Shown here: positions 53,540-62,772 of the stretch, one piece after another
How the letters are laid out: every line of letters starts with the position of its first letter
How positions within the stretch are numbered: position 1 is the stretch's first letter
Assembly (NCBI GenBank): GCA_001898145.1
Contig: MKSR01000019.1
Span: 434,001 to 498,000 of the forward strand
DNA from: Dyadobacter sp. 50-39
GTDB lineage: Bacteria > Bacteroidota > Bacteroidia > Cytophagales > Spirosomataceae
Reading direction: 5' to 3'
DNA length: 64,000 bases
Position numbers and translations under genes: made by a program
Notes under the pieces: model-generated
The model's database searches: none
What the model was told of the DNA's origin: nothing
What the model saw: the letters and a program-made list of their open reading frames with translations, nothing else

Positions 53540-54085
53540 CTACACTCCTGCTTTCTTTTCCCGCATTCGCTTCACGATCCGCACGGCGGTCATGATCACT
53601 ATGGCGAAAGCCAGCAGGCCCAATACCCCCCATAGCCAGTCCACCGTATTTTTCAATACCACCAAAAACACGATAGAGAACAAAAATATAGTGGCCACTT
53701 CGTTGAAAAGGCGCAATTGGAAGGAACTGAACCGGAATTTGCCTTGTCTGAGTTCGAGCAATATTTTACGGGTAACGGAATGGTAGGCCAGCAATCCGAG
53801 CACAAAAACGAGTTTCAGTTTCATCCAGCCCTGGTCGAGCCACGTCGGCGTAATGTAGAGCATCGCCGTCCCGCAGAGCAATGCAAGCCAGCATGCGGGC
53901 GTCATAATCGCATTGAACAGCAGTTTCTCCATTTTGGTAAATTGCGCCATAAGGATTTCACGCTCCGGGCTGGGCTTGTCGTTGGCCTCGGTGTGGTAAA
54001 CAAACAAGCGGGGCATATAGAAAAGCCCTGCAAACCAGCTCACGACGAATATGATATGGAGCGCTTTGAAATGAAGATAAGTCAT
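53540..54085 (-). CDS. hemJ: Protoporphyrinogen IX oxidase HemJ (CopD/UPF0093 family)
   Basis: Membrane protein of 181 residues from the ATG at 54085 (MTYLHFKALHIIFV); the upstream frame to 54145 has no match. Several membrane helices. The family's essential histidine is in ALHIIFVVSWFAGLFYMPRL and the lysine in WMKLKLVFVLG, and the MPRLFVYH stretch is typical. HemJ performs oxygen-linked oxidation of protoporphyrinogen IX in heme synthesis. No other heme gene is adjacent. Divergent from msrA. Confidence 0.88.
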   Translation of the reverse strand: MTYLHFKALHIIFVVSWFAGLFYMPRLFVYHTEANDKPSPEREILMAQFTKMEKLLFNAIMTPACWLALLCGTAMLYITPTWLDQGWMKLKLVFVLGLLAYHSVTRKILLELRQGKFRFSSFQLRLFNEVATIFLFSIVFLVVLKNTVDWLWGVLGLLAFAIVIMTAVRIVKRMREKKAGV

Positions 54086-54231
54086 AAAATACCGGAGATT
54101 TGGGACCGCCGGGATTTCAACGTATCCCGATCCATTGGCTTTCAAATTTCGTAAATATTATAGGATTACGGTGATAAAACTTTATTGGGCCCGTAATCGT
54201 TACCGAAACATTGATAACCCGTATTGCAAAG

Positions 54232-54918
54232 ATGAGAACCACCATCCCGATTTTCACGTTTATATTTTTGTGCTGCATGGCCCTGGTGTCGTGTGCACAA
54301 TCGGACAAAAAACACAAGAGCAAAATGGACAAAGAAGCAGCCTCAACCGCACTCGACGAAAGCAACGTTGATACCGCGAACACGCAAGTCGCAACATTTG
54401 GTACGGGATGTTTCTGGTGCACCGAGGCCGTCATGGAGTCGCTGGAAGGCGTCAAGAAAGTGGTTTCGGGTTACTCGGGCGGGCATGATCCCAATCCCAA
54501 CTATAAAGCGGTGTGTACGGGTACAACCGGCCACGCCGAATGTGTGGAAGTTATCTACGATCCGAAGGTGATCAGCTACGCCGACCTGCTGGAAGCGTTC
54601 TTCCGGAGCCACGACCCGACCACGCTGAACCGTCAGGGAAATGACGTAGGTACTCAATACCGTTCAGTCATTTTTTACCATACCGACGAGCAGAAGCAGC
54701 TCGCCGAAACGGCCAAGGCAGAACTGGACAAATCGGGCGCTTATGCGAATCCGATTGTCACCGAAATCACTAAATTTCAGAAGTTTTACCCCGCTGAAGA
54801 CTACCACCAGAATTATTTTGCCAACAATCCCGACCAGGGCTATTGCGCCTTCGTGATTGCACCAAAACTGGATAAATTTAAAAAGGTATTTAAGGATAAG
54901 CTCCGGAAGCACATCTGA
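54232..54918 (+). CDS. msrA: Peptide-methionine (S)-S-oxide reductase MsrA, lipoprotein form
   Basis: Repairs oxidised methionine in envelope proteins. 228 residues from the ATG at 54232, with a lipoprotein signal whose cysteine is in ALVSC, so it is membrane-anchored. The catalytic cysteine lies in FGTGCFWCTEAVMESLEGV, followed by GYSGGHDPNPNYKAVCTG and GHAECVEVIYDP, with a normal MsrA core. The resolving system is presumably thioredoxin-like. A TTG at 54211 is an in-frame but unlikely start. Confidence 0.94.
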   Translation: MRTTIPIFTFIFLCCMALVSCAQSDKKHKSKMDKEAASTALDESNVDTANTQVATFGTGCFWCTEAVMESLEGVKKVVSGYSGGHDPNPNYKAVCTGTTGHAECVEVIYDPKVISYADLLEAFFRSHDPTTLNRQGNDVGTQYRSVIFYHTDEQKQLAETAKAELDKSGAYANPIVTEITKFQKFYPAEDYHQNYFANNPDQGYCAFVIAPKLDKFKKVFKDKLRKHI

Positions 54919-55059
54919 TTTTGGATTAAATAAAGAAGCCGGAACCACTAATAAAGTAGCAATCTCCGGTTAATAACTATAAATGGCACAAGTTTTGAAG
55001 CATTGAAATAAAGGCTTTAATTTGTGCCATTATTATTTAACAATAACTTATCTATTACA

Positions 55060-55584
55060 ATGAAAAACACTCTATTCATGCTGGTTGTTGTCGCTCTTTT
55101 CAGCGCAGCTTCCGAAAAGGCGTTCGCCCAATTTGAGAAAGGAGATAAATTATTGAATGCTGGTATCAACCTTGGCGGTACCTATGGCGGCGGCGGTGTC
55201 GGCGTTGGTGCTTCCTTCGAAGGCGGCGTTCACGACTTCATCAGTGTCGGTGGTCAGTTTGACTACATGCACTGGGGCTATGGCGGTGGCGGTTTTGGAT
55301 ACGGTTGGAGCTACAACTTTATTAACATCGCAGCAAGAGGTTCATACCACTACGGAAAGCACTTCCTTAAAATAGACAATCTTGATCTCTATGCTGGGCC
55401 TGCTCTGGGCTACCGCATTGCGAACACTTCTTATGACGGACTAGGTGTTGATGCGTATGGTAGCGGTGTATTCTTTGGTGCATTTGCAGGAGCGCGCTAT
55501 TATTTCAAACCAAATATGGGCGTTTTTGCAGAAGTCGGTTATAATGCCGCAGCCTTAAAAGCAGGTATCGCATTCAAATTCTAA
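55060..55584 (+). CDS. Small outer-membrane beta-barrel protein
   Basis: 174 residues from the ATG at 55060, signal peptide ending KAFAQ. Glycine-rich, with strands such as GGTYGGGGVGVGASFEGGV and FDYMHWGYGGGGFGYGW, ending in GIAFKF with the terminal aromatic. Resembles small porin-like barrels of Bacteroidota; function unknown. A perfect 16-base-stem terminator follows, shared with the convergent gene. Confidence 0.85.
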   Translation: MKNTLFMLVVVALFSAASEKAFAQFEKGDKLLNAGINLGGTYGGGGVGVGASFEGGVHDFISVGGQFDYMHWGYGGGGFGYGWSYNFINIAARGSYHYGKHFLKIDNLDLYAGPALGYRIANTSYDGLGVDAYGSGVFFGAFAGARYYFKPNMGVFAEVGYNAAALKAGIAFKF

Positions 55585-55600
55585 GAAATTCAACTTTATA

Positions 55601-55636
55601 AAAAAGGGGGCTCCGAATCGTCGGAGCCCCCTTTTT
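55601..55636. terminator. Bidirectional terminator between 55584 and 55649
   Basis: aaaaagggggctccga (55601-55616), loop atcg, tcggagcccccttttt (55621-55636). A 16-base perfect stem between convergent genes. Confidence 0.93.
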
Positions 55637-55648
55637 GTTTGCGTGTCG

Positions 55649-56449
55649 CTAGAAATTCACGGCTAATGTCAGGCTTCCGGCCCGCTGTGATGGGCTAAAA
55701 GACGGCCGGATGCTGATGGTCAAAGGCTCTCCGCGGCGGATCAACTCCCGGCGGATGCGGCTGGCTTTGGCGCCGTTCTTACCGCCTTTGACAAACCCGA
55801 CCGTGCCGAAGGTAACTGCTCCGGCAAAGCCTCCGAGCATCATATAAGCGCCCCTGCGCGCCCGCAGCTCATCCTGACGGCTCTTGTAGTTACCATTATC
55901 GTCCACCGCACTCGCAACAATGCCTGTACCGATGGCGGCCACAATGGCCCCCACAGAAGTCCCCGCAATGCCCATAATCATCCCCGCTTTGGAGCGCGTC
56001 TTATAAAACCGGTACATGCTGCGTAAATGGTCCGGTGAGGAATTTCTGACATCTTCTGCGAACTGCGCCGACGGCTTCACGGGTCCATTTGCAGGCTTAC
56101 GTGCGGTTGCAGGTGGCTCCTGCGGCCTGGCGGCGGGAGCCGGCTTGGTGGGAGCATAGTAGTTCTGCACTTCCAGCGTCGCCTCGAACGTTTCCTCCTC
56201 ACCGTTTCCGTAGAGAATTGATGCGATATCCGACTTCTTAACGGAAAAAAGCGGCCCTTCCGGGTCGCTCGTTTTCTTGTATTTCACAACTTGTTCGTCC
56301 ACTTCCTGGATATACACTTCCAGCTTGGACTCGTCGCGCAGCCTGATCACATCCGCCTTACGTGACGTTTGCGCATAGGCCTGAATGGCGAACAGTAGCA
56401 TCAACATGGCTAGAAGCTGATTTTTCAGCTTTGGTAGAATTACTTTCAT
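55649..56449 (-). CDS. Secreted protein of an unknown paralogous pair (266 aa)
   Basis: 266 residues with a signal peptide ending AYAQ. The mature part begins TSRKADVIRLRDESKLEVYIQEVDEQ, a beta-rich domain, followed by a proline-rich linker (PAPAARPQEPP) and a glycine-rich pair of membrane-like stretches (GIAGTSVGAIVAAIGTGIV and YMMLGGFAGAVTFGTVGFVKGG), then a beta tail ending in phenylalanine. Layout and several motifs match the neighbour at 56507-57241, so the two arose by tandem duplication. Function unknown; likely an envelope protein. Confidence 0.82.
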   Translation of the reverse strand: MKVILPKLKNQLLAMLMLLFAIQAYAQTSRKADVIRLRDESKLEVYIQEVDEQVVKYKKTSDPEGPLFSVKKSDIASILYGNGEEETFEATLEVQNYYAPTKPAPAARPQEPPATARKPANGPVKPSAQFAEDVRNSSPDHLRSMYRFYKTRSKAGMIMGIAGTSVGAIVAAIGTGIVASAVDDNGNYKSRQDELRARRGAYMMLGGFAGAVTFGTVGFVKGGKNGAKASRIRRELIRRGEPLTISIRPSFSPSQRAGSLTLAVNF

Positions 56450-56506
56450 TGGGGAAGGACTTTATGTAACTGATTTCACCCTATGAAAGTAATCAATTTA
56501 CCGCAA

Positions 56507-57241
56507 TCAGAAAGACAACCTCAGGCCGAGTCTCGCCGACTTATTGAACGGGTCGACGTGCGGCGTAATGCTGAATGTCGTGAGCGGCTGGTTCCGTCGT
56601 TGCAGTTCGCTTTTGACCTTCTCAGCTTTCTTGCTGTGGATTTTGTAGTTTTTAAACCCTATTAACCCGAAAACAACCCCCACTGCCGGCCCCGCTATCG
56701 CGAGTGAGGTCCCGATGGTCTTGTTATCCGGGCTGTCGCCTGTACTGGCCACGATGATACCGGAAACGAGCGTCGCGACAGCCACCGAAGTGAATACAAT
56801 GGCACCGTGCTTGCCGTCGATCGCACGGTTGTGATGGTATTCATATTTATCCCGGAGCTGATCTGAATTAGCCATCACCACGCTCCTTTCGAAAGGATCT
56901 GTCGGCAGGTTGTTCATATCCGCATATTGTCCAACGCTGTCCGGCGGAATCCGTCCCGGGGGAATGGAGTCTTTCACATTAATATTTTTGCCGTTTTTCA
57001 GCAATACCCTCGCCACCTGATCCAGGTAAATGTAGGTGGCTGCGCTGTCTGCCGTGCCAAGATCACGGTAATTGATTTTCTCGTAACTCATTTGGGTGAT
57101 GAGCGCCTGGATGCGCGAACTGTCGCGCTTGATGATCACGTCGTTCTTACGACCGGTTTGCGCGGCGGCAGTAATGCTCGCCAATGCAAAAAGTACCACG
57201 AATGGCAGGAAATAGGTAGTTCGTAACGTGTGTGCCCGCAT
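56507..57241 (-). CDS. Secreted protein of an unknown paralogous pair (244 aa)
   Basis: 244 residues from the ATG at 57241, with a signal peptide ending AAAQ; the frame to 57289 is longer but lacks a basis. It shares the plan of its neighbour: an RKNDVIIKRDSSRIQALITQ domain, a linker, a glycine-rich hydrophobic pair (TSVAVATLVSGIIVAS and AIAGPAVGVVFGLIGFKNY), a charged SKKAEKVKSELQRR helix and a terminal LGLRLSF. Function unknown. The 57-base gap to the neighbour implies one transcript. Confidence 0.82.
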   Translation of the reverse strand: MRAHTLRTTYFLPFVVLFALASITAAAQTGRKNDVIIKRDSSRIQALITQMSYEKINYRDLGTADSAATYIYLDQVARVLLKNGKNINVKDSIPPGRIPPDSVGQYADMNNLPTDPFERSVVMANSDQLRDKYEYHHNRAIDGKHGAIVFTSVAVATLVSGIIVASTGDSPDNKTIGTSLAIAGPAVGVVFGLIGFKNYKIHSKKAEKVKSELQRRNQPLTTFSITPHVDPFNKSARLGLRLSF

Positions 57242-57317
57242 AGTTTTTAGGTTTTTTTGAGTATTAAAAGATCGATTAAACGTACACAACTTTTAACACT
57301 CAACAAAAACCATGCTA

Positions 57318-58040
57318 TCACACCCCAAATTTATTGAGCTGTTTCACAAGCACTTCGAAATCTTTCGGGTACGGCGCCTCCACACGTATAGCTTCCCCGT
57401 TCATGACCGCAAATGAAAGCGACCGCGCATGCAATGCAACGCGCTGAATAAGAGGCTGTTCTTCCGTATCCTTTTTGAGATTGAATTTCCTTTTCAGACT
57501 GGATAGGAAAATGGGCTCGCCGCCGTATTGCGGATCGTTGACGATCGGTGCTTTGAGGCACGACAAATGCACCCGGATCTGGTGCATGCGCCCGGTAATG
57601 GGGATACATTCCACTAAAGTATAACCGCGATACACCTGTAAAGTATTAAATATCGTCTCTGCCTCCTTCCCCTCCGCACGGTCGATCTTCACCGCCGTTC
57701 CGTTTTTCAAAGGCAGGATCGGCAGGTACACCGACACGCCTTCCAGATCATGGATACCGTTCACTACCGCATGGTACCGCTTGGTCACCTCGCGGTGCTC
57801 GAATTGCATGGCCAAATGGCGGTAAGCGGCAGGATTTTTCGCAAATGCGAGCGCCCCTGAGGTCTCCTTATCGAGACGGTGAGCGGCTTGTAATTCGGGA
57901 TTGTATTCTTTGGCAAGTCTGAGGACGCTTCCGCCGCGATCGGCCGTTCGCTCATCTAATGTTGCGAGATGCGGCGGCTTGTTGACCACTAAAAAATCCT
58001 CGTCCTCGAATATGATAATGTCTTTGAAATTGATCTTCAT
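57318..58040 (-). CDS. RluA-family RNA pseudouridine synthase
   Basis: Converts uridine to pseudouridine in rRNA or tRNA. 240 residues from the ATG at 58040 (MKINFKDIII); the longer frame to 58127 adds a non-conserved stretch. The catalytic aspartate lies in AAHRLDKETSGAL, preceded by DEDFLVVNKPPHLATL; the GRMHQIRVHLS motif follows. No S4 domain is seen at the N-terminus, so it is closer to the short RluA/TruC type. The target uridine cannot be assigned. Confidence 0.9.
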   Translation of the reverse strand: MKINFKDIIIFEDEDFLVVNKPPHLATLDERTADRGGSVLRLAKEYNPELQAAHRLDKETSGALAFAKNPAAYRHLAMQFEHREVTKRYHAVVNGIHDLEGVSVYLPILPLKNGTAVKIDRAEGKEAETIFNTLQVYRGYTLVECIPITGRMHQIRVHLSCLKAPIVNDPQYGGEPIFLSSLKRKFNLKKDTEEQPLIQRVALHARSLSFAVMNGEAIRVEAPYPKDFEVLVKQLNKFGV

Positions 58041-58138
58041 GATGTTGCTATAAAAATAATCCGGATGATGTGCCTCATCGGGCCATTCATCCGGATCCGC
58101 TCGGCCATCGGCCCTTATCCGTAACAAAGATAATTATA

Positions 58139-58462
58139 CTATTTGTTTCTGTAAACTTCTTTACGGTTTCCCACTTTCACAACTTCCACAAGTAACGCTC
58201 GATCTGCTATCTCGTAAACAATGCGGTACTGCCCTACTCTCACCCGATAACTGTTTGCAAAATTTTCGAGCTTTTTCACACCGCCGGGTCGTGGATTAAC
58301 GGCGAGCGCAGACGCTTCATCCTTTCTGGTTTCAATAGCAACAGCGTCTTCAATGTCTTCGATGATGTCCGCCAGGTTTTCACGGTGTTTCAACAACTCC
58401 AAATCGATCACCACCGCTTTTTTATGACCGACTTCATCCGTCAGATAGCTAACTCCTTTCAT
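58139..58462 (-). CDS. Antitoxin-toxin fusion: RelB-like head joined in frame to a RelE-like tail
   Basis: 107 residues. Residues 1-51 read as a Bacteroidota antitoxin N-terminus (GVSYLTDEVGHKKAVVIDLELLK, then a helical DIIEDIEDAVAIETRKDE). Residues 52-107 match the second half of a RelE/ParE-type toxin (NPRPGGVKKLENF, YRVRVGQYRIVYEI and VVKVGNRKEVYR). Missing are the antitoxin part that wraps the toxin and about the first 35 residues of the toxin. The simplest history is an in-frame deletion of the region between. The product may be inactive; a retained RNA-binding or self-limiting role is possible. It is placed between the RluA synthase and the ABC ATPase, all minus strand. Confidence 0.75.
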   Translation of the reverse strand: MKGVSYLTDEVGHKKAVVIDLELLKHRENLADIIEDIEDAVAIETRKDEASALAVNPRPGGVKKLENFANSYRVRVGQYRIVYEIADRALLVEVVKVGNRKEVYRNK

Positions 58463-58509
58463 AGCAAAATCCTTTTTGAATTCGATTCAAGTTAACTAAA
58501 ATTTGAATT

Positions 58510-59220
58510 TCAAACCAACGCACCCACCTTGCTCGGGTTCGGATTGATAGTATCCGACTCTACGAGCCCGTCGCGGAGGCGGACGATGCGGTGGGCGTAG
58601 TGCGCGATATCTTCTTCGTGCGTTACCATCACGATCGTGTTGCCTTTGCTGTAAAGCTGATCGAACAGGTCCATGATTTCGTAGGAAGTTTTGGTGTCGA
58701 GGTTACCGGTCGGTTCATCGGCCAGCAGGATGCTGGGATCGTTCACAAGCGCGCGGGCGATCGCTACACGCTGGCGCTGGCCACCGGAGAGTTCGTTCGG
58801 CTTATGCCCGGCCCGATTTTCCAGACCTACATTTCTGAGCGATTGCATGGCCTTTTCCGTTCTGTCGGATTTGCTCAAACCTGCATAAATAAGCGGTAAG
58901 GCCACATTATCCAGCGACGACATCCTCGGGAGCAGGTTGAATGTCTGAAATACAAAACCGATCTCCTTGTTCCGGATTTCGGCCAGCTCGTTTTCAGTCA
59001 TGTCCGAAACATCCTTATTGTTGAGAATGTACTTCCCGGTCGTAGGCGTGTCCAGGCAGCCGATGATATTCATCAGGGTCGATTTACCAGACCCCGACGG
59101 TCCCATAAATGCTACATATTCCCCTTTGTTAACTGAAATTGTAACGGATTTAAGCGCCTGGATGATCTCGCTACCCATCACGTAACGTTTGGCGATCTCG
59201 CTGGTTTCTATGATTTTCAT
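58510..59220 (-). CDS. ABC transporter ATP-binding protein (LolD/MacB type)
   Basis: 236 residues from the ATG at 59220; a GTG at 59226 would add two. Complete ATPase: Walker A GPSGSGKS near 42, Q-loop VFQTFNLLP, signature [15 protein letters not shown], Walker [13 protein letters not shown] and H-loop VTHEED. Motif set and length match ATPases of lipoprotein-release or MacB-like exporters. The permease is not adjacent, so its partner is encoded elsewhere. Confidence 0.95.
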   Translation of the reverse strand: MKIIETSEIAKRYVMGSEIIQALKSVTISVNKGEYVAFMGPSGSGKSTLMNIIGCLDTPTTGKYILNNKDVSDMTENELAEIRNKEIGFVFQTFNLLPRMSSLDNVALPLIYAGLSKSDRTEKAMQSLRNVGLENRAGHKPNELSGGQRQRVAIARALVNDPSILLADEPTGNLDTKTSYEIMDLFDQLYSKGNTIVMVTHEEDIAHYAHRIVRLRDGLVESDTINPNPSKVGALV

Positions 59221-59257
59221 GGACACAATTTTTCAGTAGGAATTTAGCTGTTATGGT

Positions 59258-59713
59258 TCAGGATGCCGACGAAATTTTATGAAAAAATGACTGAACAAAG
59301 AATGAAGCCAGGATCACCGGCGGCGGGATGTCCTCGTTGATCACATTCCCCTCCCGCTTCCAGAAGCCGGCGGATTCGAAACGGGCCTCGGATTCCCCGT
59401 TGGCCACCACCCATTTACTTCGCAGCCACGATTCCAACCGCCACTCGTAACGCTTGCCCTCATAGGTAATCCACGCTTTGCTCCGGAAAAGGTTGTATTC
59501 GATATCGCCCAGCACACTTCTCCCCTCGATATCGCGGATTTCGGTGCGCGACTGAAAAAATCCTTTGCTTTTGAAGGTGAGCATGTAGCCGTCCAATTCG
59601 CCCCGGCCGTCGTACTTAAAAATAGTGGTTTTGAGGATCCCGGCGATGACTTTACCCCGGAAAATCCGGCATTCCGTTTCAGTGAAATTGGATTTCCAGG
59701 ACAAAGCCGCCAT
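59258..59713 (-). CDS. Hypothetical protein (151 aa), LURP/tubby-like by composition
   Basis: 151 residues, no signal peptide, beta-rich: FKYDGRGELDGYMLTFKSKG, DIEGRSVLGDIEYNLF and TYEGKRYEWRLESWLRSKW. The strand pattern loosely resembles tubby-like or phospholipid-scramblase-like folds, but I cannot assign the family. It precedes the ABC ATPase on the same strand with a 37-base gap, so they may be co-transcribed. Confidence 0.7.
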   Translation of the reverse strand: MAALSWKSNFTETECRIFRGKVIAGILKTTIFKYDGRGELDGYMLTFKSKGFFQSRTEIRDIEGRSVLGDIEYNLFRSKAWITYEGKRYEWRLESWLRSKWVVANGESEARFESAGFWKREGNVINEDIPPPVILASFFVQSFFHKISSAS

Positions 59714-59752
59714 TGGTGAAGTGTATTTTGAGAAGGCTAAAATATTAAATCG

Positions 59753-62413
59753 TCAAAATTCCGCCCTTTGTTTTTCGATAAGTGCCCGCATCGGCTGATA
59801 GTGGGTCAGAAATTGCTGATAACCGGCAGGCAACGCATATTGCATTACCTTCTGCTCTCCCTCCTTTGCTTGCCCGAGCAAGCCCTGTTCCAGGCTTAAT
59901 AATGCATATTGTTCCCACAATTCGGGTGCATATTCATTGTAGCGCAGCGCATCCAGCACCAGTTGATAAGCCTCCTTCGTCTGCTTTTTGCTCCTGTAAA
60001 ATTCCGATGCCGCCGAAATAATGCGTGCATCGAAAGGATTGGTGCGCACGGCGTTTTGGATATTTTGCAACGAAGGTGATTTTGACATAACGGCAAACAA
60101 CGAATCTGTCGCCGATTTCGGCCTGACGCCCGCAAATAATGCCTGCTTCAACTGCTCCAAAGCCGGATTTTTTGCCTTTTCCTGCGCCTTGTCAAGCAGC
60201 ACCACCGCTATTTCCTTCTTGTTGGACAATGCATTCGCGACAGCCATTCCCAGTGACCCTTCGATGCCTTCTACCGGTGAAAGTGCCTCGATGGCCTTGT
60301 CATACAATCCCAGTTGCAGCAACCAATGTCCCAGTATTTTATGGTACAAATCGCTCTTTTCGCCTTCCTCTGCCGTCCATGCCGTGAGTGTTTCCAGCGC
60401 TTTGAGTTTGTTTCCACTATAAAACTGCGGGTACAATGCCGCGAGAGACAAATCCTGCGACAGCATTGGATTTTTCACAGCCAACCGGGGCAACAGTGTA
60501 GCCGGTAATGAATCAAATGCGGCCTGGTTGGTGGCGTAATTGAGGAGATAGGCCAAAGAAGAGACGCTCAAAAGTGAATCGCCGGGAACCGCCTTTCGAT
60601 TGAAATCCTCTTTATGAAATTGCTGCCTGATATTCTGAACTGCCAGCCAGTTGGCCTGCCAGGAAAGATAATCGCGTTTTTCGGAGCTGGCGGCGAGGGA
60701 ATCCAGCAGGCCGGAGCCGGTGTTTTTGGCTAAAATGGCAAGCAGGTTTGTTGCCGGGATTTCCGGGCGCGCCGCATTCGATTTGGCAAGGTCCAGGTAA
60801 TAGTACGCTGAATCGGCCACATTGGTTTTGGAATAAAGCATGCCCAGGTTATTCAGCAACTCCCCATTCGCCGGAAAACGGCGCAATCCTTCCTGCAAGC
60901 TATATACGGCGTCAAAAAACAGACTTTCCTGCACCAGGATACCGCTCAGGCCTGCGTAAGCCTGCGGAGAAGGGTTTTTCAACAATGCCTGCCGGAAATA
61001 ATAAGCTGCTGCATTACGGTCGCCCTGCTTTAATGCAATGGATGCCAGCGCGTAGTTCGATTTATGATTCTGAAATTCCTGCTGCAATGCGAGTTTATAA
61101 TACTGCTCGGCCAGCGTGAATTCTTCCGTTGTGGCATGCAAATCGCCCAACTCGTTGAAATAACCTGCAATCGCTTGGTTCAAAGGCAGCAGTCGCTGCA
61201 TTGAAAACAGCACCACCAGGCCTGCAAATCCAAAAAGACGGGTTTGGGTCAATCCAAAACGAAGCGGTTTATACAAAACCTTGTAGACCGCCAGTTTTTG
61301 TTTAAAAACCTCCCAAAAATTGACCAGAACATAAAACAGGAACAACAAACCCATCGCCAGCTGACCCTGCACGACGGTATCTTCCAGCGTTTCCAGCACC
61401 GGATCATTGGCTGTCCCCGCCATCAGGCCCGCAAAGGATGCGGCAATCACAAACAGTCCCATGTAAAGCCAAAAGCCCGCGCTACGGAACGGAATCACGC
61501 CCTGCGTGGAATCCGCCCGCCTTTTGAATCCCCATATCCCGAGAATGCCCGACGCCAGTGCGAGGTAGAATGGACTGACCAGCGTGACGTTCCAATCTAT
61601 CTGACGGGTATTTTGAAGGTATATCAATAACAAGAGCAGCAAATACAGCACACTGATCACAATAAACTGTACAAGGCCCGACCGCCCCTTGCCAGTCTCT
61701 CCGCTCGTGCTGAGCCAAACAAAGCCTGCCATAATTTCAGTAGCCGACACAAGCAAAAACAGCATTGCAGCAACGAGCCACAAGGGAAAAGAATAAGCTG
61801 CGGCCGTCAATGCCGGAACCGGTGCCGACGAGCCAAATCCGACGAGCGCAGCCAACAGCACCGAAACGCCGATCATCCCAGCGATGCGCGAAGCAATGCC
61901 GATATCCGGGCGAAATGCATGGAAATAGTAGGAAAGGCCGCCATAGGAAGCGGTGGCTATCAGAAACAAAAGACGGTTTTCTGCGCCGAAAACCCGCAAA
62001 GTTTCGAGCCGGGCAAATGCCAGGAACAATATGAAAAGGATCGTCCCGGCCAGGTACCAAAACCGCGGCATGGTCGTCAGCGCGGCCAGCACGAGCGAAA
62101 GGCCAGCGAGCGCACCGATCCAGAACAGGTAGACGGTCATGGCATCAACCTCCATTACCGACGACATGAAACTCTCCGTCACCAGATGCGTCGGCGTTGA
62201 AATGCCATATTGCCATTGCCCGAGTTGCAGCACATCCACCACGGCGGTCGTTTCCGACAGCTCACTCACCACATTCCAGCGTACCACATTACCCAGGGGG
62301 TCCATGCATTTCCAGATCAGGAAAGCCAGTGCTAAAATCAAAACCAGGAAAGTACCGACTGCCATCCGCCGCTCGGACGGCGACCATACCTTCCAGAAAA
62401 GTAAATCGTTCAT
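59753..62413 (-). CDS. Large membrane protein with N-terminal helices and C-terminal TPR repeats
   Basis: 886 residues from the ATG at 62413; a GTG at 62431 would add six. The first half carries about ten or more membrane helices (for example AVGTFLVLILALAFLIW and TAAAYSFPLWLVAAMLFLLVSA); the second half has TPR-like repeats (LAEQYYKLALQQEFQNHKSN, YAGLSGILVQESLFFDAVYSL, ELLNNLGMLYSKTNVADSAYY). The mixture is typical of envelope assembly or secretion scaffolds, but no function can be assigned. It is transcribed toward the small gene at 59258, with a DUF5615/DUF433 pair upstream. Confidence 0.85.
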   Translation of the reverse strand: MNDLLFWKVWSPSERRMAVGTFLVLILALAFLIWKCMDPLGNVVRWNVVSELSETTAVVDVLQLGQWQYGISTPTHLVTESFMSSVMEVDAMTVYLFWIGALAGLSLVLAALTTMPRFWYLAGTILFILFLAFARLETLRVFGAENRLLFLIATASYGGLSYYFHAFRPDIGIASRIAGMIGVSVLLAALVGFGSSAPVPALTAAAYSFPLWLVAAMLFLLVSATEIMAGFVWLSTSGETGKGRSGLVQFIVISVLYLLLLLLIYLQNTRQIDWNVTLVSPFYLALASGILGIWGFKRRADSTQGVIPFRSAGFWLYMGLFVIAASFAGLMAGTANDPVLETLEDTVVQGQLAMGLLFLFYVLVNFWEVFKQKLAVYKVLYKPLRFGLTQTRLFGFAGLVVLFSMQRLLPLNQAIAGYFNELGDLHATTEEFTLAEQYYKLALQQEFQNHKSNYALASIALKQGDRNAAAYYFRQALLKNPSPQAYAGLSGILVQESLFFDAVYSLQEGLRRFPANGELLNNLGMLYSKTNVADSAYYYLDLAKSNAARPEIPATNLLAILAKNTGSGLLDSLAASSEKRDYLSWQANWLAVQNIRQQFHKEDFNRKAVPGDSLLSVSSLAYLLNYATNQAAFDSLPATLLPRLAVKNPMLSQDLSLAALYPQFYSGNKLKALETLTAWTAEEGEKSDLYHKILGHWLLQLGLYDKAIEALSPVEGIEGSLGMAVANALSNKKEIAVVLLDKAQEKAKNPALEQLKQALFAGVRPKSATDSLFAVMSKSPSLQNIQNAVRTNPFDARIISAASEFYRSKKQTKEAYQLVLDALRYNEYAPELWEQYALLSLEQGLLGQAKEGEQKVMQYALPAGYQQFLTHYQPMRALIEKQRAEF

Positions 62414-62439
62414 ATCGTATATATTAAACACGAAATCGG

Positions 62440-62772
62440 TTAGAGACCGGTTATCTCTACCAAATCGTTCGTTTCGAGCAATGCGAGTGCCTGTCGCAAA
62501 TTTGCCTCGAAAATTTCTTTCAATCTATTGTTGGATGTATTTCCGCAAGTCAGCCAGATTACTTTCGGCGGGCTGCCAAAGCGATTCAGCAGAGATACAA
62601 AGTCGTCATCCTTTGTAATTACTATGGCATTCTTTGTTTTAGAATATGCAAATATTTCCTCATCCTCGGCATGACGAAGATTCAGGTATTGTGCAGAAAA
62701 ACAGGAGATTTCGAAAGTTTCGGTTATCCAGACAGCGAGCGCCGGCGGCAGTTGGGCGTCTAGTATGATCAT
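62440..62772 (-). CDS. DUF5615 PIN-like toxin
   Basis: 110 residues with the Mut7-C/DUF5615-type PIN-like fold, expected to act as an RNase toxin. The first acidic residue is in MIILDAQLPPALA, with the later ITKDDDFVSLL acidic cluster and LTCGNTSN near the C-terminus. Its ATG overlaps the stop of the DUF433 antitoxin by one base (TGATG). Complete length for the family. Opposite strand and close to the promoter of atpD. Confidence 0.85.
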   Translation of the reverse strand: MIILDAQLPPALAVWITETFEISCFSAQYLNLRHAEDEEIFAYSKTKNAIVITKDDDFVSLLNRFGSPPKVIWLTCGNTSNNRLKEIFEANLRQALALLETNDLVEITGL

